A stretch of DNA of 64,000 bases, taken from Chrysemys picta bellii. Its lineage: Eukaryota > Chordata > Testudines > Emydidae. Where the stretch lies: contig NC_088800.1 of assembly GCF_011386835.1 (NCBI RefSeq), positions 12,424,572 through 12,488,571 on the forward strand, read 5' to 3'. The position numbers and the translations under genes are program-made. Under the pieces are notes generated by a model. That model made no database searches. It was not told the origin of the DNA and saw only the letters and a list, made by a program, of their open reading frames with translations. Below, piece after piece: positions 12,091 to 21,897 of the stretch; position 1 is the first letter of the stretch, and the number at the start of each line of letters is the position of its first letter.

Positions 12091-14267
12091 AGCAAACAGG
12101 CTGGTGATGTCATCTGTGATAGCCCCTGGCCCTTCCACCCCAGAGAGCATCCCCCTCACACTGCATTTCTTGGCTTTCCAACTCCATCCTTCCTCCAAAT
12201 CTTGGGCGAGATACTTGGATGCTGTTGTGTTGGAATCCATGAGTTATCGGAGATCAGGCCTTTGCCTCTGCTAAAGATTGTATGTGGCAAAATTTTACAT
12301 ACTTAGTAGTAGATCCTGCAGCCGCTCCTGTGCATGAAACTACCACTGACCTCCGTGGGGATTCCACAAGTGTAACTATAAATGTAACTCTAAGCAAACT
12401 TCCCATCTGCCGATCCTTGCATTTATACCAGGCACATCAGTGCAGCATTCGACCTTCTAAACTGAAATGGTGACTGTTTTACGAGGCAGCCCCACGTTTG
12501 TGGGAAGTGAATTTCAGGTTGTGGATGTTCTGAATACTGTTTGCAGTTAGTACCGCTGGAGTCCTTAGGAGCGAGTTTATGAGGTGCTTTGACAGCATTC
12601 AGGTGCTGCCGTAAGGGCCGCAAAGTGAACTTTACTCACACCCCTGTGGGTAGGAGGAAGCGTGGAGCCATCCTGCTGCCAGGGGAGCACCAGAAGAAAT
12701 TTTGCACCATCAATGCACACTCTGTGCCATTTGGAAGACACAGATGGGTGCATCTTCTCCTCATTGCCCCTTTCTAGGGATTGGCTCTCACAGGAAGGGC
12801 AGGGTTGAGCAGTCCCTGCTTCCGGGTGCTCATCAGTTCAAGCCCCATACTGCCCGCAGGATCTGGCCTCTCAGGCTCACAGTGATGGATTACTTGGGGA
12901 AAATGTTACCTGATCATTTGTCAAGCAACAGAGCAACATGAATTCCAGTCAGGTGCTTCTTTTTCTTGGCATTCCTGTTCCAGAAGCGAGTGATGAGGTC
13001 AAAAATCACTATTGTAACCAACAAAGTCACAGCCTCTCATGTCTACCCGGCAATAAAACATTTAGGCTGTGGGACTGTAAAATTGCATCTGGGGTCAAGC
13101 TGGAACCCAGGCTCTGGGACCCTTGCAGGGTGTTTTACTACAGTGTAGATATACCCTCAGTGCATGATGCAGATCAGGTACTTACTTCCCTGAGAGTGCA
13201 GTTGAGAACAGGTAACCATCACAGGCTTAGGGGGCAAAGGGACCTGCGAGAAAACCACATTTCCAAGCATACATGCCCCTGCCATCTCTGGGATCTGTTG
13301 GCTATGCTGAGGGATAAGTGCCTACAGCCTCTCAATGCTGCCTTCTGTACCTGGGGCCAGGTAAGGAGGAAAATGGAACTTATGCTTGTCCCATCCCTCC
13401 CTACAAAAGAAATACAAGAGCATCTTAAAATGAGAGAGAGAAGAGGAGGTTAGAAATGGGCTTGAACCAACCCTCCAGAGCCAAGCACCCTGGGGTAAAT
13501 TCTCCATCAGATTCCAAATTTTGCAACTGACCTTATTTCTCTAATGGACCAAGGCAAAACTGCAGGTCCAAATACCCTCCTCCCACAAAGAGTGATCTGG
13601 ATCTGAATGTTGGAGCTCAGGGAAGATGTGATTTGCCTGAGGAAAACTATTCATATGCAGCAGAGTCACAAATCACATTTGCTATATATTAAAACTGTCA
13701 CTCTGGCTAACAGAGAACTGAACGAGGTTCTCAAATGCATCAACATAAGAAGATTGAGCAAGCTTAGCCCTATGGTGGATGTGTCACCCCAGCCCCAGAT
13801 CACAGTCCCTGTGACGTCACAACCAACTCCAGCTCAACTCCGAGACTTGCCTTTTTTTGCACCAAAACATCAGTTAAGCCTGAATACGAAGATCTAAATT
13901 GTTCATAATAATGCAGTTAGTGGTAACACTTGATCCTCACGATTTGCTATTGGTATTTAGGCAGCATGTTGCCTGGCTGGTGAATAATCCACAGGGAGAA
14001 GGCGAAGGCAGATAGCATATCTGAATGAGATGCTGCAGTTTAGGAAGAGTTGCAGTGCACAGACTCTGCCCTGCACAATGGCCCCGTTTAGTCTTTGCTG
14101 GAAGAAGGAATGCAAATTCCTTTCCTCTCCCTTTAGCCCTGCAAGTTGAGGAACAGCAGGGTGTTATGTTGTCATGAATTAAACAACAACACAGAACAGC
14201 AGACGCTACCGGGCTGCAAGAGTTCAGCCTGTAAGAGTCACATGCTCTGGACTTCCACAGTTACTAA
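12091..14267. other. Low-repeat DNA, no gene recognised
   Basis: The longest open frame, 171 codons at 12938-13453 (+), has no domain or signal I recognise. At 13135-13162 'ttactacagtgtagatatac' resembles the right end of the TIR family seen at 15275 but without a visible partner end. Confidence 0.4.
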
Positions 14268-14439
14268 GGAAGGGCTGTGCAATGATTAGAACAGGGGACT
14301 GGGAACCAGGTCTCCGGGGTTCCATATTCAGCTCTGTTAAGGAGTCTGATCTTGGACAATTCACTGAACCTTTCTGTACCTCGATTTCGTCCCCTAGATA
14401 ATAGTGATATTACCTGCTTTAGAGGAGGTGCTGTAAGAT
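14268..14439 (+). repeat. MIR SINE (head-to-head partner)
   Basis: MIR text on the plus strand: 'gggctgtgcaatgattagaa', 'ggactgggaaccaggtctcc', 'cagctctgttaaggag', 'ttcactgaacctttctgtac' and 'cctagataatagtgatatta'. A second MIR on the other strand follows directly, so the two sit tail to tail. Confidence 0.75.
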
Positions 14440-14640
14440 GTAGCTTTTACATAGCACATTTCATCCACTGATCTCAAAGAAGGATCACTATCATTATCCC
14501 CATTTTTAAAAATAAGGGAAACTTAGCCACAAAATTTACTTGCCCGTGTTCATGCAGCAGGTCAGCAGCACAGGAGGCAACAGAGGCCAGGTCTTCTGAC
14601 TCCCAGCTCAGCCCTCTCTCCACTGGACTACATTACATTC
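14440..14640 (-). repeat. MIR SINE
   Basis: Reversed MIR text: 'cactatcattatccccattt', 'agcaggtcagcagcacagga', 'ccaggtcttctgactcccag' and 'ctctccactggactacatta'. Confidence 0.75.
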
Positions 14641-14799
14641 CGTCTGTCTGAAAAGCAATTTTACATCCTCCAATGAGGTGCCAGGGAAGTAGAGATGGGG
14701 CCAAAACACGCAGCGTCTGGAAACTTTCCTCAAAGGGTCTAAAGAAGTTAGACTGCAGGTATCAGTTCTTTCTGCGTCATAACACAAGAGGCAAAGGGA

Positions 14800-15202
14800 C
14801 ATTCAGTGAAATTAAAAGGTGGGAAAATCAGAACTGATAGAAGGAAATGCTTTTTCACACAAGTTGTGATTGGACTGTGGAACTCATTGCTACAGGAAGT
14901 TGTTGGAACCCAAGAACTTAACAAGATTTAAAAAGGGATTGGACATGTATATGGAAAGCAAGAATATCCAGAGTTATCATTATTAATGATAACAAAAATT
15001 CTGGAAGAGACATTAAACCTCATGTTTCAAGACTGAAGGCAATCTCTATCTATTGGAGACCAGGATGAGACCGAGCATGGGGGCAGATTAACACACATCT
15101 GCTCACTACTGCGTTATTGCACCTTCCTCTGAAGAATCTGGTGCTGGCCACTCTCAGAGACAGGATACTGGACTGGATGGACCTGCCAATTCCTACATTC
15201 AG
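14800..15202 (+). mobile_element. CR1 LINE 3' end
   Basis: This is the end of a CR1-type non-LTR retrotransposon: 'gaaggaaatgctttttcaca' and 'tggaactcattgctacagga' (end of the reverse transcriptase frame), then 'aaaaagggattggacatgta', 'gacaggatactggactggat' and the terminal 'ccaattcctacattc'. CR1 elements end in short octamer-like repeats rather than poly-A, and this copy keeps about one degraded unit. It is 5'-truncated and inactive. Confidence 0.8.
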
Positions 15203-15274
15203 GGTCGGTATAGGATTTTGATTCAGGCCCATCTCTTTATATAAGTGCGAAGTGTAATGATTACAAACCTCACT

Positions 15275-15535
15275 GGGTACATTTACACAGCCCGCAGACG
15301 CGAGCCTTCCAGCCCGGGTTGACAGACTTGGGCTCATGCTACCACACTAAATATATTTGTGTAGCGTTGCGGCTAGGGAAGGGGCGTGGGCTTCAAAGCC
15401 CGAGCTGCAGCCTGAGCTGTAACTTCAAAGCGCCGTCCACACAGCTACTTTCAGTGTCGTAGCCTGAGCCCCCCAAGCGTGAGTCTGTCAACCTGGCCTA
15501 GGGGGCTTGCTGGTGAAGACTGTGTAGACATACCC
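15275..15535. mobile_element. TIR element of the 'gtctacac' type (MITE)
   Basis: The ends 'gggtacatttacacagcc' and 'gactgtgtagacataccc' are inverted repeats (14 of 18 positions by eye). The interior repeats 'gcccgagctgcagcctgagct' in several forms. There is no coding capacity. I could not see a clear target duplication, so superfamily is unassigned. Confidence 0.65.
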
Positions 15536-15539
15536 GCTG

Positions 15540-17042
15540 TGTCCTCACTCAGGGACCAAAAGGTCACTGTCGGCCTCATTTTGAATGGCAGGCCGACACA
15601 GTGTATTGCACAAAACCAAAATGTGCAATCACCTGCCTAATGTGCACGTACAATGACTGTAATATCACACCCACCGCCTATTTGCATGCCCTGCTGCAGT
15701 AAAGGTGCATGCCTGATTTGGAAAAGTGGACCTGTAATGGCACAAAACAACCTCATTCACTTTTAATACTTAAACTGAATGCTGCAGGCTCACGAGGGCC
15801 ATTTGCTTCTGCGTTAAAATGCATCGCTTCCCTGTCTGCTTTACAGGCTCAGTAATCTCTGGGCAATTGGTCACTGCAGCAGCTAATGTCCCGTTCGTCA
15901 GAGCATTAACTGCCCTTGGCTTTGTCATGGGCCATTAGCTGACTAACTCTTCATTAATTTGCTGGTAATAATTTCTAGAGGGCTGAATTTCTAATTCCTA
16001 AAGATCAGATCTTGCATGGTGCTGAGCCATCTCAACTTCCACAGACTTCCCTTGGAGCTGAGATCGCTAGTTCAGGAGGTGTTCAGCACCTCACAGGATC
16101 AGGCCCATTAACTGCTAATACAGGGATGGGGAGCTTCGGTTATGGGGCTGAAGAGATCATTTTCAGGGATGTGAACCTGCACAGGCATAATCCGCTGCAT
16201 TCCGGTCACTGTAATCTGACTGTGGACCATGCTGCAGGACAGTGCTCTGGTGTTTCACATCTGCAACTGTGTCACCAAGAGACAGGCACCGTGGCCATAT
16301 TACCGCCCTCATCAGCTGTGGCAGCTCTGTTCCTGCTCGACCGTCTCTGCAGATATTTTTATTCATACATGAAGGAGGAAGGAGATGCTGAGCTGAGGCG
16401 CTGGCTCCCCCGTCATGGAGAATTCCTCCCCCTCCTTTCCTTCTCCTCTCTCTCTCCTTTGGATGAAAGCTCCCCTTTCATCCCGCTGTCATGACCGAGG
16501 CGTCTCACTTTCACTCGTCTCACTAAAGCCCTTCAAGAGCGCAGGCTGCTGCATTCTGATAATACCAGCAAGCACCAGGATTTCAAGCAAAGGCTTACAG
16601 GCTGCTGCCTAATGCATCAGCTGGTTGGGCTGCCAGGCCGCGGAGCACTTGTGGAGAGAGCGAGGCATCCAAAGATGCTCTGAGCGAGGGGGTCTAAACA
16701 AAACGGAATTGTGCTCTCTAACCAGTAAAGCCTTAAAAAGCATCCCTGGCCCCTCTCCGTACCTGGGGAATGGATTTCCCTCTGAAACTTCAGTATGAAC
16801 AGTCACATTGCACCAGCTAATTTCCCAGGGCCAACGGGTCCCTGGTAAACCCTCATATACATGTATTAGTAGTAGGGCTTATACAGGCTCTGTAAGCTCC
16901 AGCCACCAGAGGGCAAAGTAGTCACACTCAGTTTAGAGATGTCAGAACCGCAGGTTCCTAATAGGAGGAACGTGGCTGATGACACACACTAGAGCAAGGC
17001 TAACAGGAGGATTGGTGGACACAGAAAAACAGCCAGTGTTCT
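15540..17042. other. Low-repeat block, candidate conserved non-coding DNA
   Basis: No transposon is evident between 15540 and 17042. The part at 15835-16010 is rich in homeodomain-like words (TAATG, 'ggccattagctgactaac', 'cattaatttgctggtaataa'). The 160-codon open frame at 16012-16494 (+) has no recognised domain. Whether this is a conserved enhancer cannot be told from one sequence. Confidence 0.35.
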
Positions 17043-17050
17043 ATCTAGCT

Positions 17051-17382
17051 CAGTGTTTCTCAAACTGGGGCCGCCGCTTGTGTAGGGAAAGCCCCTGGCG
17101 GGCCAGGCCTGTTTGTTTACCTGCCCCGTACACAGATCCGGTTGATCGTGGCTCCCACTGGCCGCGATTCGCCGCTGCAAGCCAATGGGAGCTGCTGGAA
17201 GCAGTGGCCAGTACTTCCCTCGGCCTGCGCCACTTCCAGCAGCCCCCATTGGCCTGGAGCAGCGAACCGCGGCCACTGGGAGCTGCGATCGGCCGGACCT
17301 GCGGACGGGGCAGGTAAATAAACCGGCTGGCCTGCCAGGGGCTTTCCCTACACAAGCGGCAGCCCCAGTTTGAGAAACACTG
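17051..17382. mobile_element. Fold-back hAT-like element, type A, copy 2
   Basis: A 332-bp full-length palindromic unit with ends 'cagtgtttctcaaactgggg' and the inverse, flanked by perfect TSDs atctagct at 17043-17050 and 17383-17390. The length equals that of the copy at 8096. Open frames of 95-117 codons on both strands are products of the palindrome. Confidence 0.93.
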
Positions 17383-17390
17383 ATCTAGCT

Positions 17391-18100
17391 GCACCTTTTC
17401 CATGCTTCATTAGAGGAAAGCAACCAAAATAACGATAAAAGATTGCTTACCACCTCCATCGGACTGGAGAATGCTGAGGCTGAGATGGGCATCGGGAAAA
17501 CACCTGATGCTGGTGTTTTTTAAGAGGTGCCAATAATATTTGCATAATTGCCAGCTTTTCGAAGTGTCCAGCCAGGCTCCTCATGGTCTCGGGTGTTGAC
17601 ACCACATGCTCGTGATTAAAGGGATATCATGGCAGAGTTGCCGTAACAAGATACTTGCTATGAAGTCATTCTCACAACAGCATTGTTAGCCTAGCTTTGA
17701 ATCAGGAGGAGCCACTTGGGGAACATCCAGACTAGATGGGGGCTGGGAGCTCCACAAGTAAAAATTGGAGGTCATTGGTCCAAACTTGAAGGGATGGCAA
17801 GTAGATATTTAATTGGGACACAGAGATTTCGGCCATCAGATTTGAGTGGATTGTTTTCCCCTCATTTTGGAGAATCCCACTGCCAAGAAAGCTAAAACCA
17901 ACTTGTTCACAGCTACACAAAAGCATGAGTTACTTAGGACGCATATTCAGAGTCATCAAGGACCGTTCTGCATTATGCTTGCTGCCCAGAGTATTTCCAA
18001 GGAACGAGGCTCATCCTTCACTTGTAACCTTTCCTAGTTTTTCTGATGGAGCGATACCACTTTTGCAGCTACCTGATTATTGTGTTTCCTACAACCCTCC
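17391..18100. other. No feature recognised
   Basis: No gene or repeat that I can support. Confidence 0.4.
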
Positions 18101-18105
18101 CTAGA

Positions 18106-18185
18106 TACAATTTAATCAGCTCTCAAGCTAAGCAGTGTTAGGCCCAGTCTGTACTCAGATGGGAGACCCCAATTTGGTTGTGGGG
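18106..18185 (+). repeat. 5S-rRNA-derived SINE or 5S pseudogene remnant
   Basis: The text 'caagctaagcagtgttaggc' followed by 'gtactcagatgggagacc' matches the internal promoter region of vertebrate 5S rRNA (canonical: agctaagcagggtcgggcc ... gtacttggatgggagacc). Box A and box C of the 5S internal control region are therefore recognisable with several changes. The 3' end of 5S is replaced by unrelated sequence, which fits a 5S-headed SINE such as those known in amniotes (AmnSINE-like) better than a real gene. It is a short, old copy. Confidence 0.7.
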
Positions 18186-18419
18186 TAGCCTTTCTGTAAG
18201 ATTCCATAGTTCAGGAACAGCAGGGAACGTACCACCACTCTAACCTGTACAAGTGACGGTACAGCACATCCAAGAGAGGGCATTGAAATGTAGAAGTGCC
18301 AGACTGTTAGATCCCATCCTCCAGGAGCCCACTGCTTTCTGTTCAGTGGTCAGATAAAGACTGAGAGGTGTAGTCACAGAATCAAGCATCTACCCCCTTC
18401 CTATCTAACTACATCCCTA
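18186..18419 (+). repeat. Possible body of the 5S-derived SINE
   Basis: The 230 bp downstream of the 5S-like head has no coding potential and runs up to the CR1. If the head belongs to a composite SINE, this is where its tRNA-like and tail domains would lie; I could not recognise them. Confidence 0.25.
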
Positions 18420-19706
18420 CGTCTATTTATAAAAAGGGGAATAAAGACAACTCAGGGAATTACACACCAGTTGGCTTCACTTCCGTGCCCGGAAAGATAA
18501 CAGTGCAAACAATCAATCAGTTTGTAAACACCTACAAGAAATAACGTGATAAGTAACAGTCAACATGGATTTGTCAAGAACACATCATGTCAAACCAACC
18601 TAATATCCTTCTTTGACAGGGTAACAAGCCTTATGGATAGGGGTCAAGCAGTAATATCTCGACTTTTGTCACCGGCTCACACAACCTTCTCATAAACAAA
18701 CCAGGGGAATATAGCCTAGAGAAACCTACGATAAGGTGGGTGCACAACCGGCTGGAAAAGCATACTCAGAGCGTAGTTGTTAATGGTTCACAATCGAGCT
18801 GGAAGGGCATATTGAGTGGGGGTACTGCAGGGATAGATCCTGGGTCTGGTTCTGTTCCATATCTTCATAAATTATTTGGAGTGTACACTTATAAAGTTTG
18901 CAGACAATACCAAGCTGGGAGGGGTGGCAAGCGCTTTGGAGGACAGGATTAGAATTCAAAATGATCCAGACAAACTGGAGAAATGGTCTGAAATAAATAG
19001 GATGAAATTCAAAGTACTCCACTTAGGAAGGAACAATCAATTGCACAAATACAAAATGGGAAATGATAGCTTAGGAAGGAGTACTGGAGAAAGGGATCTG
19101 CGGGTTATAGTGGATCACAAACTAACTATGAGTCAACAATGTAACACCGTTGCAAAAAAGCAAACATCATTCTGGGCTATATTAGCAGAAGTGTTGTAAG
19201 CAAGAAGTAATTATTCTGCTCTATTCAGCACTAATAGGGCCTCAACTGGAGTACTGTGTCCAGTTCTGTGTGCCACACTTCAGGAAAGATGTGGACAAAT
19301 TGGAGAAAGTCCAGAGGAGAGCAACAAAAACATGGCCTATACTAGGTTTGTTTAGTCTGAAGAAGAGAAGATTGAGGGGAGACATGGTACTAGTCATCAA
19401 GTATGTAAAAGATTGTTATAGGGTGATAAATTGTTCTCCTCATCCACTGAGGACAGAAGAAGTAGTAATGGGCTTAAATTGCAGCAAGGGAAATTTAGCT
19501 TAGACGTTAAGAAAAACTTCCTAAGGGTCAGGGTAGTTAAGCACTCGAACAAACTATCTGAGGAGATTGTGGAATTGTCATTGGAGATTTTTAAGAACAG
19601 GTTAGAGAAACACCTGTCAGGGATGGCCTAGATAATACATAGTTCGAGGGGCTGACTAGATTACCAATCAAAGTCCCTTCCAGTCCTACGTTTCTATGAT
19701 TTTATG
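18420..19706 (+). mobile_element. CR1 LINE, 5'-truncated, with dead reverse transcriptase
   Basis: This is the longest transposon in the window. Translations in several frames give CR1 reverse-transcriptase pieces in order: 'NYTPVGF'-like text near 18455, the catalytic box region KFADNTKLGG near 18894-18925, the ERDLRVIVD segment near 19095, [12 protein letters not shown] near 19290, LKKRRLRGD near 19360 and a C-terminal NRLEKHL near 19595. The catalytic FADD box reads FADN, and several frameshifts and stops separate the pieces, so it cannot make an enzyme. The 3' end has two degraded octamers, 'tttctatgattttatg', at 19691-19706, as expected for CR1. Confidence 0.92.
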
Positions 19707-20471
19707 GTTAAAAGATCAGCAGAAAGCCTTGTTGCTTGCTTTTGGCTCCCTTATGCTTTCCCTGTACTGCCAAGAGCTCAGGTCCATTGTGAACAGAGAA
19801 CAGTGGTCACCATTAACAACTTTAATACTGCCATTTGCAAGTCATTAATTAATGTTATAGATAGTTATGTTAATCGGACTAAAGGGAAAGTTTGTAGATT
19901 TAATGATGCCTGGGGCAAGACGCTGTAAAGGGTTAAATATGGCTGCAATCTCCTTCCAAAAGTTCCCTTTCTTAGTCAATAAAAAAAAAACCCACTACAG
20001 ACTGACCTGAATGAAATGAGCGCTAGTGGGGTTTTAAAGAGATTGCATTTTGGTAAATTTCAAATAAATGCCATGCAATTTGCTTTCTAGGGCTTTAGCC
20101 AGGAGTAATATGATCCTGCTGTGTTGTCTTCATCTGTCTTCTAATAAACTGATTAGAGACTAACCCGTTAAAGCCCCGTGCACCATTATCTATTATTCAG
20201 GGCCCTAAAAGATGTTAATTAACCCACATGTCCTGAGACGCTCTATTGTAAGATATACAATAGGTGGCCACATGGCACAGTCAAGGCACGTGTTGCTTAT
20301 TCGTTTTGACTTAATTACATGGGCAATGAGCCAAGGCGGTTTGGAGGAAAAAAACATTATTGCTCAGACGCTATCCAGATAACACATATGCTGGTTTGTG
20401 GCTCATTATTTCACCAGAAAATGGAAAACAGACTCTGGCCACTTTTACACTACCAAAAAAAAAATGTGCAC
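19707..20471. other. AT-rich low-repeat block, candidate conserved non-coding DNA
   Basis: No repeat is visible apart from a 10-bp A run at 19981. The block has many TAAT/ATTA words ('gtcattaattaatgttatag', 'gatgttaattaacccacatg') and looks unlike neighbouring repeat-rich DNA. This is suggestive of conserved regulatory sequence but not proof. Confidence 0.35.
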
Positions 20472-20472
20472 G

Positions 20473-20554
20473 GGCCAGATCCTCAGCTGGTGTGAATTGG
20501 CACTGCTCCACTGTGTCTTGTAGTACTGATTTACACCAGCTGACAATCTTGTCC
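20473..20554. mobile_element. Small palindromic repeat ('ggccagatcctcagctggtgt')
   Basis: The left end 'ggccagatcctcagctggtg' pairs with the right end, which read in reverse is 'ggacaagattgtcagctggt'. The element is about 82 bp and almost wholly inverted. Similar words occur at 25830 and 37094-37221. It is probably a MITE remnant. Confidence 0.6.
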
Positions 20555-21562
20555 AAACTGCTTCTGTGCCTCAGGGCAGTTGCCCCAGAGTTATCAACAG
20601 TGTGAGCTGCTCTGCACTAGGGCTTTCACCCAGATTAGCACTGGGGAAGAAAAACACTTTGATTTTTTCCCCTAGTGTAAAGCACGCTCCGTATGGCGCG
20701 TCAGGGAGTGCAGATTTCAGAAATCAGAGCACGGATTTCCCTTTCTAAACCCCTTTGGTCCAGCCTGGCCGTCAGAGCTTCCAACTTGAGTCTGCACACC
20801 GGTGAAAGTTCGGGTTTGTGTGTAGATTCAGCGGTACCATCTCTCCATGAGCCACTCATGAGATTTAGGCTTACAACAGTGGCAATCTCATGAGAGCAGC
20901 TGATCTCACAAGATTTTGGTCATCTTGGCGTGTGTGAGGCAGATCCAGAAAACAGGCCCCTTCTGGGTTTGGATGCAACCTACACCCAAAATTGTTGTGG
21001 TGGGTCTCAATCTGAGAGTTCAAATCTGGCCCCTCGTTGCTTTGTTTTTAGACCCTATACGCTACCAGTTTGCCTCTGGTCCCCTGGAAATTCCGGAAGT
21101 TCTAGTTTGGCTCCATCTCCACCATCTCCTCACTTCCCTACTCCCACTGTCCATTCTATTTTGTGGACAATGCAATACAGGGGCTGTGGTTGGACCCTAT
21201 CCCTTGCCACCTGTTCCCAATGGGTGCATCTCTGCCATTATGCACTCAGGGTGAGTGTAGTTCCACTGAAGTAGATGACAAAACTCCCATTAACTTCAGT
21301 AGGGACAGATTTCACCCTCAGTGCCCACTGGCTTGGGGAAAAGATAGACTCTTGGCCACCCTGGTGGGAAAAATAGTAATTAAAGTCTCATAATGCATAC
21401 TCACACAGGGCCTCAATGTTGCAAGGGCAGACACCAGGCATGGGAAACGTCAGCCAAAACGGTTAAAGTTTGGCAAAGTTATAAGCAACTGAAAACAGTG
21501 CCTTATAATGAGAAGTGTCAGGCAACCTTAGCACTAGGCATTGATATCTGCTCTGTTTATAA
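20555..21562. other. No gene recognised; scraps of a dispersed repeat
   Basis: Overlapping 112- and 114-codon open frames at 20916-21274 (+) have no recognised domain. At 21268-21330 'aactcccattaacttcagta' is a scrap of a repeat found again at 22760-22840. Confidence 0.4.
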
Positions 21563-21897
21563 CAGGGGTCGGCAACGTTGGCACGCGGCTCACCAGGGTA
21601 AACACCCTGGGGGGGCCGGGCCAGTTTTATTTACCTGCTGACGCGGCAGGTTCGACCGATCGCGGCCCCCACTGGCCGCGGTTCGCCGTCCCGGGCCAAT
21701 GGGGGCGGCAAGAAGCCGCGGCCAGCACATCGCTCGCCCGCGCCGCTTCTCGCCGCCCCCATTGGCCCGGGACGGCGAACCGCAGCCAGTGGGGGCCGCG
21801 ATCGGTTGAACCTGCTGCGTCAGCAGGTAAATAAAACTGGCCCGGCCCGCCAGGGTGCTTACCCTGGCGAGCCGCGTGACAACGTTGCTGACCCCTG
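21563..21897. mobile_element. Fold-back hAT-like element, type B, copy 1
   Basis: A 335-bp palindromic unit with ends 'caggggtcggcaacgttggc' and the inverse 'aacgttgctgacccctg'. Type B differs from type A in its termini and in 'ccagttttatttacctgctg' internally, but both share the central 'ggttcggccgatcgcggc' module. The flanks gtttataa (left) and ttttaaag (right) do not form a clean TSD. Confidence 0.88.

Noticed and set aside
11767..12306. 179-codon open frame on the plus strand
   Set aside because: Its centre is a reversed MIR and the rest shows no domain or coding bias.
12938..13453. 171-codon open frame on the plus strand
   Set aside because: No recognisable family, no repeats to explain it, but also no splice or conservation evidence; it is within chance length in 64 kb.
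16012..16494. 160-codon open frame on the plus strand
   Set aside because: Sequence has no recognised domain and an overlapping frame on the other strand is also open.
18106..18185. Functional 5S rRNA gene
   Set aside because: Only the middle of the 5S sequence is recognisable, with changes in the internal promoter and no 5S 3' end.
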